Assembly: GCF_947497695.1 (NCBI RefSeq)
Contig: NZ_CANMHM010000014.1
Span: 1 to 60,776, forward strand
Length of the DNA stretch: 60,776 nucleotides
Direction of reading: 5' to 3'
From: an uncultured Polaribacter sp.
GTDB taxonomy: Bacteria; Bacteroidota; Bacteroidia; Flavobacteriales; Flavobacteriaceae
Shown here: one piece after another, positions 37,128 to 47,287 of the stretch
Numbering within the stretch: position 1 is the first letter of the stretch
Layout: every line of letters starts with the position of its first letter
Position numbers and translations under genes: made by a program
Notes under the pieces: model-generated
Databases searched by the model: none
What the model was told of the DNA's origin: nothing
The model's input: only the letters and a program-made list of their open reading frames with translations

Positions 37128-40100
37128 ATGAAAAATATAGCTGTTTTAATTCTATTGTCTCTTTGTTTTGGATGTAATCCTCAATCAGAAAAAGAAACAC
37201 AAACTATAACTTTAGAAGAAGGCTTTAAAAATCCTCCAAACGAAGCCAAAGCCAGAACTTGGTGGCATTGGATTAGCGGAAATGTCTCTAAATCTGGAAT
37301 TACAAAAGATTTAGAAGCGATGAAGGCAGTAGGAATTCAAGAAGCACAATTATTCAACGTGCATCTAGGTTTTTCAAAAGGCCCTGTTAAATATCTAAGC
37401 GAAGAATGGTTAGATTTATTCAAGTTTTCTGCGGAAGAAGCCAAACGTTTAGGTTTAGAAATGGCATTTCATAATAGTGCAGGTTGGTCGTCTTCTGGTG
37501 GTCCTTGGGTTACCGAAGAAAACGCGATGCAAACTGTCGTTTTTAGTGAACTCTTAATTTCAGGTGGAAAATCAATAAAAGAAACCTTACCAAAACCAAA
37601 AACCAAATTTGACTATTATAAAGACATTGCTGTTTTGGCATTTCCAAAACCAAAGGAGACAAAAAAAATAGATGGTTTAGATTATAAAATATTATCCGAA
37701 CGTGTTCGTAATCATTTATTACCAGACACTAAAGATATTGCTAAAGCTTCAATAGTTTCAAAAGAAAAAGTTATCGATTTATCAGATAAGTTTTCCAATG
37801 ATGGAGTTTTAGAGTGGAATGCTCCAAAAGGAGATTGGATTGTTTTAAGATTTGGACATACACCAATTGGTACAACAAATCGTCCTGCACCACCAGAAGC
37901 CAAAGGTTTAGAGGTTGATAAAATGAGTGAAACTGCGGTTGATGCCTATTGGAAAGGTGGAGTTCAGCCAATAATTGATAAACTTGGAGATTTAATAGGA
38001 ACCACTGTAAACAATTGTTTGATTGATAGTTACGAAGTAGGTTCTCAAAATTGGACTGCTGGTTTAGAGCATCAATTTAAAGAACTAAGAGGTTATAATT
38101 TAACATCGTATTTACCAACTTTAGCAGGCTATTATGTAGAAAGTGGAGAAATTACAGAGCGTTTTCAGTGGGATTTTAGAAGAACTATTGGCGATTTAAT
38201 AGCTGAAAACTATTATGGACATTTTGCAGAATTATGCCATAAAAACAAACTAAAATTTTCTGTAGAGCCTTATTGGGGACCTTTTGATAATATGCAAGTT
38301 GGCGCCAAAGGAGATATTGTTATGTGTGAGTTTTGGAGTGGTGGTTATCCGTTTTTTGACTCGTCAAAATTTGTGTCTTCTATTGCTCATTTAAACGGAA
38401 GTAGTATTGTTGGTGCAGAATCCTTTACAGGAATTGGTGGTTGGGACAAACACCCAGCAACTATAAAATCTATTGGCGATAAAGCTTGGGCAGAAGGCAT
38501 TACACGTTTTATATTTCATTCGTACGTTCATCAACCTTGGGATATTGGACCAGGAATGGCGTTAAGTTATCACGGTTTCGATTTTAATCGTTTGAATACT
38601 TGGTGGAAGCAAAGCAAAAGCTATCTAGATTATATTGCCAAATCACAATTTTTATTACAACAAGGCACTAATGTAGCTGACGTTTTGGTGTTTACTGGAG
38701 ATTCTTCTCCAAACACCGCTTTTTTATTACCAGAACTAAAAAAATCTGGTTATGATTATGATTTAATTGGAGCTAATAAACTAGCAGAATTATCTGTAAA
38801 AAATGGAAAAATCGTTACGAAATTTGGTGTAGCTTATGAAGTATTGCTTTTACCAGATAGTGATTGGATAACTGCTAAAACATTAAAAATAATAAAGGCT
38901 TTGGTTAAAGATGGAGCCAAAATTATTGGGAAAAGACCAAAAAAATCTCCAAGTTTAACCAATTATCCACAGAACGATGTTGTTATTAAAAATACTGCTA
39001 AAAAACTTTGGGATTCTAATTCGATTAAGGATGTTTCCATCCATCAATTTTTAGAGAAAAATAAACTTATACCAGATTTTTTAGTTGAAAAAGGCAGTAA
39101 AGACGACATTAGTTTTATTCACAGAAAAACAGCAGAAGCAGACATTTTTTTTATCGCCAATACAAAAAAAGAAAGTAGAGAAATTGTTGGAAGATTTCGA
39201 ATAGAAGACAAACAATCTGAACTATGGAATGCAGAAACTGGCGAAATAAAAAAAGTAGCAGTTTGGAAAAATAATGAAGATGGAACCATAAGTATTCCTT
39301 TAAATTTAAAAAGTGAACAAGCTGTTTTTGTCATTTTTAAAAAAAATTCAGTAGATAAAAATTACATTGTTGAAGCTGATGTAAAATTAGAAAAACCAAA
39401 ACCAACACCTTTATCAAACTTAAAAATAATCAAAGCAGAATTTGGTAATTTTTTACAAGAAGGATTGATAGATATTACAGATAAAGTAGTAAAAGTTGTA
39501 AAAAACGGAAAAGTAAATTTTAAAATGTCTAGGGCTTTTTGTGATTGTGATCCAGCAATGGGTTATGTAAAAGAGTTTAGAATGGAGTATCAAATTGGTG
39601 ATAAAGTCGAACATATTCACGCAGAAGAAAGAGAGCTAGTTAGCATTGATGCTGGTAATCAACCACTCAAAATAATTTCTGCTGTGTTTGGGAAATTCAA
39701 AGCAGAAACCAAAGGAGTTCCTAAAAACTTTGAAGCTTTTGATGTTACTAAAAACATTCAAAAACAATTAGTTTCTGGGAATTTGAACATCAAAATTTCA
39801 GATGAATTGGTAAATGGCAAAACATTAAAAAATCCTGATAATTTTCTAAAAATTACATTTGAAACCGATGGAAACTTAAGAACAGCTATCATTCCTGAAG
39901 GCGAGTTTTTGAACTTAAACAGATCTGAACCTTCTTCAGAAATATACAAGGATAATGGTAATATTATTTGGAAAACACCTTTTTCTGGAAGTTTATCCTA
40001 TAAAACTTCCTTAGGAAAATCAAAAAAAGTAGCTGTAAAAGTACCAGAATCTATGGTATTATCTGAAGATTGGCAGGTTACTTTTCCTTTAAAAAACGGA

Positions 40101-40616
40101 ACATCAATTAAAAAGAATTATAGAACACTAACATCTTGGTCAGAAGCAAAAGAAGAAGAAATTCAATATTTTTCTGGAACTGCGATTTATGAAAAGGAAT
40201 TTACGCTAACTAAACAACAATTATTAAAAGAATATGCTTATGAATTGGATTTAGGCAGTGTTTCAATAATTGCAGAAGTTTTTATTAATGATAAAAAAGT
40301 AAGCACTTTGTGGAAAGCACCTTTTAGGGTATCTATTGATGATTATGTAAAAGAAGGTAATAATAGATTAAAAATAAAAATCACAAATTTATGGGTAAAC
40401 CGTTTAATTGGAGATGAACAACAACCTTTAGATTACAAAAGAAGAGGCACAAAAACCAAAGCCCTTCCTAGTTGGTTGTCAAATCCAGAATCTCGTGATT
40501 CTAAAAGACAAACCTTCTCCTCTTGGAAACATTGGAGTAAAAATGATGAATTAAAAATGTCAGGATTATTGGGACCTGTCAATATTAATGTGTTTAAATT
40601 TAAGATCTTAAAATAG
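37128..40616 (+). CDS. GH106 alpha-L-rhamnosidase lipoprotein with duplicated DUF3395-like domain
   Basis: 1162 residues with a lipobox at CFGC (Cys16). The GH106 core matches the preceding gene: ARTWWHWISGN, HNSAGWSSSGGPWVTEENAM, IDSYEVGSQNWT, VEPYWGPF, MCEFWSGG and GAESFTG. It lacks the F5/8C insertion of its neighbour. Instead it carries two consecutive copies of a small domain (~763-845, beginning LKIIKAEFG, and ~846-930, beginning LKIISAVFG). These resemble DUF3395, sometimes found attached to planctomycete and Bacteroidota hydrolases. A C-terminal sugar-binding jelly roll follows. It is the last gene of the operon that starts at 27343; a 373-bp gap with the next operator follows. Confidence 0.86.
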   Translation: MKNIAVLILLSLCFGCNPQSEKETQTITLEEGFKNPPNEAKARTWWHWISGNVSKSGITKDLEAMKAVGIQEAQLFNVHLGFSKGPVKYLSEEWLDLFKFSAEEAKRLGLEMAFHNSAGWSSSGGPWVTEENAMQTVVFSELLISGGKSIKETLPKPKTKFDYYKDIAVLAFPKPKETKKIDGLDYKILSERVRNHLLPDTKDIAKASIVSKEKVIDLSDKFSNDGVLEWNAPKGDWIVLRFGHTPIGTTNRPAPPEAKGLEVDKMSETAVDAYWKGGVQPIIDKLGDLIGTTVNNCLIDSYEVGSQNWTAGLEHQFKELRGYNLTSYLPTLAGYYVESGEITERFQWDFRRTIGDLIAENYYGHFAELCHKNKLKFSVEPYWGPFDNMQVGAKGDIVMCEFWSGGYPFFDSSKFVSSIAHLNGSSIVGAESFTGIGGWDKHPATIKSIGDKAWAEGITRFIFHSYVHQPWDIGPGMALSYHGFDFNRLNTWWKQSKSYLDYIAKSQFLLQQGTNVADVLVFTGDSSPNTAFLLPELKKSGYDYDLIGANKLAELSVKNGKIVTKFGVAYEVLLLPDSDWITAKTLKIIKALVKDGAKIIGKRPKKSPSLTNYPQNDVVIKNTAKKLWDSNSIKDVSIHQFLEKNKLIPDFLVEKGSKDDISFIHRKTAEADIFFIANTKKESREIVGRFRIEDKQSELWNAETGEIKKVAVWKNNEDGTISIPLNLKSEQAVFVIFKKNSVDKNYIVEADVKLEKPKPTPLSNLKIIKAEFGNFLQEGLIDITDKVVKVVKNGKVNFKMSRAFCDCDPAMGYVKEFRMEYQIGDKVEHIHAEERELVSIDAGNQPLKIISAVFGKFKAETKGVPKNFEAFDVTKNIQKQLVSGNLNIKISDELVNGKTLKNPDNFLKITFETDGNLRTAIIPEGEFLNLNRSEPSSEIYKDNGNIIWKTPFSGSLSYKTSLGKSKKVAVKVPESMVLSEDWQVTFPLKNGTSIKKNYRTLTSWSEAKEEEIQYFSGTAIYEKEFTLTKQQLLKEYAYELDLGSVSIIAEVFINDKKVSTLWKAPFRVSIDDYVKEGNNRLKIKITNLWVNRLIGDEQQPLDYKRRGTKTKALPSWLSNPESRDSKRQTFSSWKHWSKNDELKMSGLLGPVNINVFKFKILK

Positions 40617-40865
40617 ATTTTTACATAAAAATTAGAAAGAATATATTAATTTTTTCCAACTCAATTTTCATTTTTAAGATGTTTAGCAGTGTATAATCAA
40701 ACTTATTTAAACACAATGAATTAATTTTTTTGTCAGTAAACTTCAATCAAAATAAACCAACTAGAAAAACTTCCTTATAAGACAAAAGTTACATAAGTAA
40801 AATGAATAGATATTTTTGAAATGAGAAAAATGAAATGTCTAAAAATACTTTTTAAATAAGCAGGA

Positions 40866-40905
40866 GACTCAAGGATAGTTTGGTCAATTTGTCTTCTTAA
40901 TTTTA
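40866..40905 (+). promoter_or_regulatory. Degenerate CAGGAT-type operator and -7 box ahead of the third lyase operon (site 6)
   Basis: CTCAAGGATAG contains AAGGAT at 40871-40876, one base off the core. A TAATTTTA box starts at 40898, exactly 27 bp downstream. The ATG is at 40990, giving a longer leader than at the other sites. The rest of the 373-bp gap 40617-40989 shows only AT-rich sequence with no convincing hairpin or open reading frame. Confidence 0.55.
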
Positions 40906-40989
40906 AAGTCTTAACTATTATCAGTTATTTTTTGACAGACAAAATTCACAAATTGTTACAATAATAGACGTTAAATTAAATTTCATCAA

Positions 40990-43900
40990 ATGAAAAAAAT
41001 TGTATTCTTATTAATTCTAATACAAAGTTTTGTTGCAACATCACAATCTTTAGAACATCCAATTATTTGGACTACTGCTGCTGAAAAACCAGCAATTTTA
41101 CAAAAAATTCAAAATTATGATTGGGCAAGTAACATTGTATCTCAAATAAGAGGGCTTGTAGATACTAAAGTAAATGCTCATATTTCCAATCCAGCAGCAT
41201 TTTTAAATACTATTCCAGCATTAGCCGCAGACGATAACGTATCTGAAGCAAATGCAGGTTCTGCCATTTCAGGACATGCTTCAATTTTAAATCACGCATC
41301 ATACGCAGCTATGATTTATTATCTTTCTGGAGAAGAGAAATATGCTCAATTTGCTGCAGATGTTTTATGGTATTATATAGAAGAACTTGCTCCAAGAACA
41401 CCAGATAAGACTGCAATGAGCGGTAATTACTTTGCAGATCCTAGAACAGGCTATTTGCAATTTGCGATTGCATATGATTTTATGGTGAATTATTTAAAGA
41501 AACCAGAAACGAAAGTGTATCAAAAATCTTCAGATAATAAAATTCCTTTCGATAATGTAAAAGCTCAAAAAGCAGTACACAATATTGCAGTAAATGCTCT
41601 AGGAGAATTTACTGGTCAAGACACCAGATATGGCAAAGTAGTTAGTAATCACCCTATTTTAACTGCACCAGGTTCTTTATTTACCATACTTTGTGTAGAG
41701 GATGATGCTGAAAGAGAAAGATTGTTTACTATTTTTTGGGAAACAGGAACAAAACGTCAAAATTCTTTTACCAAAACTGTTTTACCAATATTTGGAGATC
41801 AAGGTATTTGGCCAGAGCCTATAAGCTATAGTTTTATGCCCAATGTAACTATGGTACTCAATATGGTAGATAGATTGAAGCCAGAATTGAACGTTTTGAA
41901 CAATTACACAAAAATATTAGACGGAAATTTTCTATTTGATAATTTAAGGCATCCTAACAGGACTTTTGTACGATTTGGCGATTCTAAAAGATACAGTGAT
42001 CAAACAAGAAAAATTTACAGATACACACACAATTTTGCATCAAGAAAGGGGTTAAGCGATTATGTTCAAAAAGCAGAAATAGCTTTAAGACAAGCATATG
42101 ACGCTGTTGGAGGTTATACACCAAACATCAAAATAAGTACGTATGAAAACGTAGATGCTTTTGAACAATTGTTTTGGGCTACAGATATACCTAAAACTAT
42201 AGCTGGAGAAATTGATTTTGAAAAACCAACTGTTATTATCAAACACGCAGGAGTCGCCTTGCAACGTAATTTAGTAAAAGAAAATAATGAAGATTATGGT
42301 CTTACTGGTATTATAGGAGGTGCACACTATGTGCATTCTCATGCTACAGGAATTACTATGGAATTGTATGGGGCTAATTATATTATGGCTCCTGGTGCAG
42401 GGTTACCCAAAACAGTTGCAGAAAGGAAATTACCAGAACACACAAATTATTTTTGGCGACATGCAGGAAATAATACAATGATTGTTAACGGGACTACGCA
42501 CGGTATTCAACCCGGTTCTTGGAATTCAAATTCTTATTTATGGATGAACACCACCGTTAATGAAGCTGCAGAACCAAAACATTTGGAAGATCCTATTAAC
42601 TCTAATTTTAGTTTTGCTACACAATTCTTAGACGATAAGGTTAATAATGACCAACAAAAAAGAACCTTAAGTACAATTAGAACCAGTAAAACCACAGGAT
42701 ATTATTTTGATATGTTTCGTTCAAAATCTTTGGGCGAAAATAATTTTCATGATTACATATATCATAATATAGGTGATGTAACGAATGTAATGACAATGGA
42801 TGGAACAGAATTAGCGGTTTCTCCAACAACCAGGTATCAAAATGATATTGGCGATTTACAAAAATCTCCAGGTTGGCGATTTTTCGAAGATACCAACGTT
42901 ACACAATCTACAGATGCAGCAATACAGGTTCGTTTCGATTTGAATGAGACCAACACGTATATGAATATGTTTGCTCCATCTGGAGTTTCTAGAGAATACA
43001 CAAAAGCTTTAGGGCCTGCAACTCGTGAAGCTAAAGGAGGATACATAAATAAAAAAACACAAATACTTGCCATAAGACAAGAAGGAGAGGCTTGGGACAA
43101 ACCGTATGTTCATATTTTTGAACCTTCTAAATCTATAAATACAAGTGTTAAATCTGTTGAGCATTTATATAGAGATAACGTTATTGTTGGAGCTAAAGTA
43201 GAGAGTCAAATAGGTGATAAGGTCATTGTAGATTATATCCTTACACAAGAAGATGCTACAAAAGTACTTAGTATTGCTAGTTTAGGCATCAACTTTACGG
43301 GTCACTTTGCAATTATACGACATGAACAAGATCTTGAAAAAGCGTTCATTACATTATACATTGGGGAAGGTAAAAGTTTGTCTTTTGGAGAACATTCGTT
43401 ACAAGTAGGTAATGAAAATAAAGGGCAAAAAATTATTGAAGTAGCAGTTGATAATAGTAGAGTTCTTGGATTTAAAAATCTTGTGAATAATCAAGAATTT
43501 GCGAAAGGTGCAGATGTAACAGTTGAAGCATTGGTAGGTACAGATTTTACAGAAGCTACATTATATGTAAATAATACAAATGTCGGTAAAAAAACAGTAG
43601 CTCCATTTGTTTGGTCTTCTATACCTGAATTAACAAACCTAACAGAACTTAACTATGTACTTAAAATTGAAGCTAAAGATGCACAGGGTAATGTTGTAGA
43701 AAGGTCGTTAACCATTGTAACACCTAATCAATGGGCATATACTTCAGATAATCAACCACATTCTGTTCCAGGGAAAATAGAATTTGAACATTATGATAAT
43801 GGTGGAATTGATATTGCGTATTGGGACAAGAAAAATCAAAATAGTTCATCATTTAGACCAAATGAAATGGTTGATATTAGTACTAATGGGCAAATTGTGA

Positions 43901-44472
43901 GAGATATAAAAAATGGAGAGTGGTTAGAATATACTATTGATGTTACCCACGCAGGAAATTACGAATTAGAGGTTACACATCAAACAAGAAGAAGTCCAGC
44001 ATTTAAACAACTTACGGTTTCTTTTCCTGATGAAAATATAACATTTTTAAGTGATGTGATCTTAACCAATACTGGTACTGGTACATATTTAACAGAATCT
44101 ATTGGAAGATTTGATATGGAAGCAGGACAGCATGTTCTAAGGTTTAGTATGTTAAATTTTGGTTTCGATTTAGATTCTTTTGAGTTAAAATTAAAAAGTC
44201 TTTCGGTATCAGAAATACAAAATGAAGATAAATTTAATCTAAATGTATTTCCTAATCCTACAAGTGATTCTTTTACAATAAAAGTGAATAAATCTAATTG
44301 GAAAAACGTAAGCATTTATAATGTTCTTGGTAGAAGAGTTTATACGAATAACAAGATTCAAAACGAATTAACGATTAATACTCAAGAATATAAAATGGCA
44401 AGTGGAATGTATTTTATTGTTGTTCAAGGCGAACAAGGAAATCAATTTACAAAAAAACTCATCGTAAAATAA
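40990..44472 (+). CDS. Heparinase II/III-like ulvan-type lyase (PL40-like) with Ig, CBM6 and T9SS domains
   Basis: 1160 residues with a signal peptide ending near VATSQ. Residues ~25-400 form an (alpha/alpha) toroid and ~410-830 a heparinase-II/III-like beta-sandwich (GGAHYVHSHATGITMELYG, then FWRHAGNNTMIVNG). An Ig-like domain (~837-910), a CBM6-type carbohydrate-binding domain (~927-1070; KIEFEHYDNGG, then NGEWLEYTIDV) and a T9SS sorting domain (~1083-1160; FPNPTSDSF, ending in TKKLIVK) follow. The nearest family I can think of is PL40, whose founding member is a broad ulvan lyase of Formosa, but I cannot verify the family number. It is surface-exported and leads an operon with a PL25 lyase (9-bp gap) and two sulfatases. 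A shorter paralogue lies at 57184. Confidence 0.7.
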   Translation: MKKIVFLLILIQSFVATSQSLEHPIIWTTAAEKPAILQKIQNYDWASNIVSQIRGLVDTKVNAHISNPAAFLNTIPALAADDNVSEANAGSAISGHASILNHASYAAMIYYLSGEEKYAQFAADVLWYYIEELAPRTPDKTAMSGNYFADPRTGYLQFAIAYDFMVNYLKKPETKVYQKSSDNKIPFDNVKAQKAVHNIAVNALGEFTGQDTRYGKVVSNHPILTAPGSLFTILCVEDDAERERLFTIFWETGTKRQNSFTKTVLPIFGDQGIWPEPISYSFMPNVTMVLNMVDRLKPELNVLNNYTKILDGNFLFDNLRHPNRTFVRFGDSKRYSDQTRKIYRYTHNFASRKGLSDYVQKAEIALRQAYDAVGGYTPNIKISTYENVDAFEQLFWATDIPKTIAGEIDFEKPTVIIKHAGVALQRNLVKENNEDYGLTGIIGGAHYVHSHATGITMELYGANYIMAPGAGLPKTVAERKLPEHTNYFWRHAGNNTMIVNGTTHGIQPGSWNSNSYLWMNTTVNEAAEPKHLEDPINSNFSFATQFLDDKVNNDQQKRTLSTIRTSKTTGYYFDMFRSKSLGENNFHDYIYHNIGDVTNVMTMDGTELAVSPTTRYQNDIGDLQKSPGWRFFEDTNVTQSTDAAIQVRFDLNETNTYMNMFAPSGVSREYTKALGPATREAKGGYINKKTQILAIRQEGEAWDKPYVHIFEPSKSINTSVKSVEHLYRDNVIVGAKVESQIGDKVIVDYILTQEDATKVLSIASLGINFTGHFAIIRHEQDLEKAFITLYIGEGKSLSFGEHSLQVGNENKGQKIIEVAVDNSRVLGFKNLVNNQEFAKGADVTVEALVGTDFTEATLYVNNTNVGKKTVAPFVWSSIPELTNLTELNYVLKIEAKDAQGNVVERSLTIVTPNQWAYTSDNQPHSVPGKIEFEHYDNGGIDIAYWDKKNQNSSSFRPNEMVDISTNGQIVRDIKNGEWLEYTIDVTHAGNYELEVTHQTRRSPAFKQLTVSFPDENITFLSDVILTNTGTGTYLTESIGRFDMEAGQHVLRFSMLNFGFDLDSFELKLKSLSVSEIQNEDKFNLNVFPNPTSDSFTIKVNKSNWKNVSIYNVLGRRVYTNNKIQNELTINTQEYKMASGMYFIVVQGEQGNQFTKKLIVK

Positions 44473-44481
44473 TGACAAGCA

Positions 44482-45921
44482 ATGATTCATAAGCGTTATA
44501 TTGTTTTATTTTTCTTAGTATTCATCCTATTGGGTTGTAAGTCAAATAAAAATGACTTACAAGGCAATGATGGAGAAAACCAAATGGTAGACTATTTTGC
44601 AGACAACGGTTTTGGAAATGCAGTTGCGATTGTGCAACATCCTTCTGGCGTTTATTACAAAGGGATTACCTACGTAGCTTACCAAGGAGCATTAGAAGAT
44701 CCTTACGTAGCTTCCTATAATCATACGACTAAAGAATGGAAAGGTCCGTTTAAAGCTGGTGTTAGCCAAATGGGTAAAGACCCAAATCGAAAGAAAAAGA
44801 TAGATAATCATGGCAAGCCTGCACTTCTTATTGATGATGCAGGTTATATTCATATCGCTTTTGGAGGTCATGGAGGAACTCCCTCAGATGGCAATAATCC
44901 TTTAGGAAATCATCATTATGGAAAAAACCTACATGCAGTTTCTAAAAAACCTTTAGATATTTCTGAGTGGGAAACACTAGATAATATTTCCATATTTGGT
45001 ACATACAGCCAGTTTGTAAAAATGGATAATGGAGATATTTATTTGTTTTATCGTCATGGAGCGCATAGAAGTAATTGGGTGTATCAAAAGTCTACAGACA
45101 ATGGTGTTACTTTCAACGAGCCAGTTTCCTTTTTAAAACACAAACGTCAGCAAAATATCGAAGCTGAAGATTCTTGGTATCCTTGGGTAAGTAAAGGAAA
45201 TGGAGATGATATTATTGTAGCATTCGATTATCATATTTGTAGAGACAACAAAAATAGTCAAGATGCAAGAGGACACATTCCAGAAAGGCATAATTTGTAT
45301 TATATGGTTTTTGATACAAAAAAAGATATCTGGAAAAATGTTAAAAATGAATCTTTAGAAATGCCTTTAACTAAAGAAATGGCAGACGAAAAAGCATTGG
45401 TAAATAAGATACCAAACGATTGGACTTTTCAGGCGATTGCAGATGTAGATCCTAATGGAAATCCGCAAGTTATTGTGCTAGTTGGGCCAGATATTGGTGC
45501 TAAAAGAAGCGGTCCAAAACGATTACAACATTATAGATGGAATGGACAAGAGTGGCTGCAAAGTAAGAATACTGATTTGCCTAGAGGAAATGGAGATTTG
45601 GAAGTAACATCAGCAAAAGAAGTTAGCATTTATTTAGAAAGTGAAACAAACAATGATGTTGGCGAAATAAGCAGATGGGATAGTTTTGATGGAGGAGCTT
45701 CTTTTAAAAAGAACAAAATTTTTTTAAGTAAAGAAAATTCAGGATTTGTAATATCTGCGCTTATTGATAACCCACATCCTGATGCTAGAATTATTGTTGG
45801 GCAAAAAGAAGAAGGCTCAGATTTTAGAAAAATGTATCTTGTAGGAGATAATGGACCCATAAAACGAAATAAAAAAGAAACTATACTTGAAAAACCATTA
45901 ATAAAACAAACCAAAAAATAA
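44482..45921 (+). CDS. PL25-type ulvan lyase lipoprotein (seven-bladed propeller)
   Basis: 479 residues with a lipobox at LLGC (Cys19). The chain is a BNR-type propeller. His110 (DNHGKP), His130 (GGHGG), Tyr175 (GTYSQF) and Arg191 (FYRHGA) each sit exactly 13 positions below His123, His143, Tyr188 and Arg204, the residues I recall for PL25 ulvan lyase PLSV_3936. That is strong support for the family and for an intact active site. It cleaves ulvan between sulfated rhamnose and uronate by beta-elimination. It is a lipoprotein rather than a T9SS substrate, so it likely works on oligosaccharides at the outer membrane or in the periplasm. It complements the T9SS-exported PL24 enzyme at 7593. Confidence 0.88.
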   Translation: MIHKRYIVLFFLVFILLGCKSNKNDLQGNDGENQMVDYFADNGFGNAVAIVQHPSGVYYKGITYVAYQGALEDPYVASYNHTTKEWKGPFKAGVSQMGKDPNRKKKIDNHGKPALLIDDAGYIHIAFGGHGGTPSDGNNPLGNHHYGKNLHAVSKKPLDISEWETLDNISIFGTYSQFVKMDNGDIYLFYRHGAHRSNWVYQKSTDNGVTFNEPVSFLKHKRQQNIEAEDSWYPWVSKGNGDDIIVAFDYHICRDNKNSQDARGHIPERHNLYYMVFDTKKDIWKNVKNESLEMPLTKEMADEKALVNKIPNDWTFQAIADVDPNGNPQVIVLVGPDIGAKRSGPKRLQHYRWNGQEWLQSKNTDLPRGNGDLEVTSAKEVSIYLESETNNDVGEISRWDSFDGGASFKKNKIFLSKENSGFVISALIDNPHPDARIIVGQKEEGSDFRKMYLVGDNGPIKRNKKETILEKPLIKQTKK

Positions 45922-45936
45922 TAAATCGAACCTAAA

Positions 45937-47274
45937 ATGAAAATGATTAAAAAAATATCCCTAGTAATATTTGCTGTAAGCATTTTAATTTCTTGTGGTA
46001 AAGAAACTAAAAAAGAGACCGAAAGTACGTCTAGTAAAGCGCAAAATCAACCAAACATTGTATTCATTTTGTCTGATGATCAATCTTGGACAGATTATAG
46101 TTTTATGGGTGATGAAAATATAGAAACTCCACGTTTAGACAAGTTTGCTTCCGAAAGTTTAACTTTTACAAAAGGTTACGTTCCTACTCCTTTATGCTCT
46201 CCGTCATTGGCTTCAATAATTACAGGTCTGTATCCTAAAAACCACGGAATTTTAGGAAATGATAAAGTTTACGATCGTGTAAAAGGAGATCGTAAAACAA
46301 GTCAAAAAAATAGGGCAGAAGCATATAAACCCATCATTTCTGCATTTGAAAAACAAACTACATTGCCAGATATGTTAAAAGAAAAAGGCTATTTGTCGTT
46401 TCAAACAGGAAAATGGTGGCATGGAAATCACAAAGTTGGTGGTTTTGATTATGGTATGACCCATGGAAACCCTAAAAGAGGAGGAAGACATGGAGATTAT
46501 GGTCTTAAAATTGGAAGAGAGGGTTTAGATACCATAAACAATTATGTAGATTTAGCATTAAAAGAAAAGAAACCTTTCTTTTTATGGTATGCTCCATTTT
46601 TACCTCACAGACCTCATAACCCACCACAGCATTTGTTCGAAAAATATAAAAAGAAAACAGACTCTGAGCATTTGGCAAAATATTGGGCAATGATAGAGTG
46701 GTTTGATGAAACTTGCGGACAGTTATTCGATTTAATAGAAGAAAAAGGTTTAACAGAAAACACCTTATTTGTGTATGTATGTGATAATGGTTGGAGACAA
46801 AACCCTGATAAAAGTGGGTATATGTCAGATTCTAAACGTGCTCCTTATGATATGGGGATTCGTACACCAATCATGTATAAATGGGCAGGTAAAATAAAAC
46901 CTAAAATGGATACAGAAACCGTTGTTAGTAGTATAGATATGGTACCTACAGTTTTAGATATTTTAAATATAGAAAAACCTAATAATTTACCAGGAATAAG
47001 TGTTTTAGACAAAGAAACGTTACATAAGCGTAAAGGTATTTTTGGAGAAGTGTATGCACACGATTTTGATACCATTGAAAATAGTATGTTTTACAATATG
47101 GCAATTTTTCCACCTTACAAGATAATCGTTCCAGACCCAGTTAGAAAGAAAGGTGAAGTTGTTCAATTATTTAATATTGATGAAGACCCTTATGAGAAAA
47201 AAAATATTGCAGCAAGTAATCCTGAAATTGTGAAAGATTTAAAAGAAAAAATAGCAGGATTTAGAGCTAATTAA
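45937..47274 (+). CDS. S1 family sulfatase lipoprotein with atypical formylglycine motif
   Basis: 445 residues with a lipobox at ILISC (Cys20). It is sulfatase-like throughout: metal Asp pair in ILSDDQSW, GLYPKNHGI after the active site, CDNGWRQNP and SIDMVPTVLDIL downstream. The active-site motif reads CSPSLAS (Cys87). The Cys, Pro and Ser are in place, but the usual Arg (C-x-P-S-R) is Leu. Some sulfatase subfamilies (for example around S1_8) tolerate change here, so the enzyme may still be matured, but this should be tested. It lies between the PL25 lyase and another sulfatase in one operon, with gaps of 15 and 13 bp. The substrate position is unknown. Confidence 0.85.
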   Translation: MKMIKKISLVIFAVSILISCGKETKKETESTSSKAQNQPNIVFILSDDQSWTDYSFMGDENIETPRLDKFASESLTFTKGYVPTPLCSPSLASIITGLYPKNHGILGNDKVYDRVKGDRKTSQKNRAEAYKPIISAFEKQTTLPDMLKEKGYLSFQTGKWWHGNHKVGGFDYGMTHGNPKRGGRHGDYGLKIGREGLDTINNYVDLALKEKKPFFLWYAPFLPHRPHNPPQHLFEKYKKKTDSEHLAKYWAMIEWFDETCGQLFDLIEEKGLTENTLFVYVCDNGWRQNPDKSGYMSDSKRAPYDMGIRTPIMYKWAGKIKPKMDTETVVSSIDMVPTVLDILNIEKPNNLPGISVLDKETLHKRKGIFGEVYAHDFDTIENSMFYNMAIFPPYKIIVPDPVRKKGEVVQLFNIDEDPYEKKNIAASNPEIVKDLKEKIAGFRAN

Positions 47275-47287
47275 AGAATATAAAATT

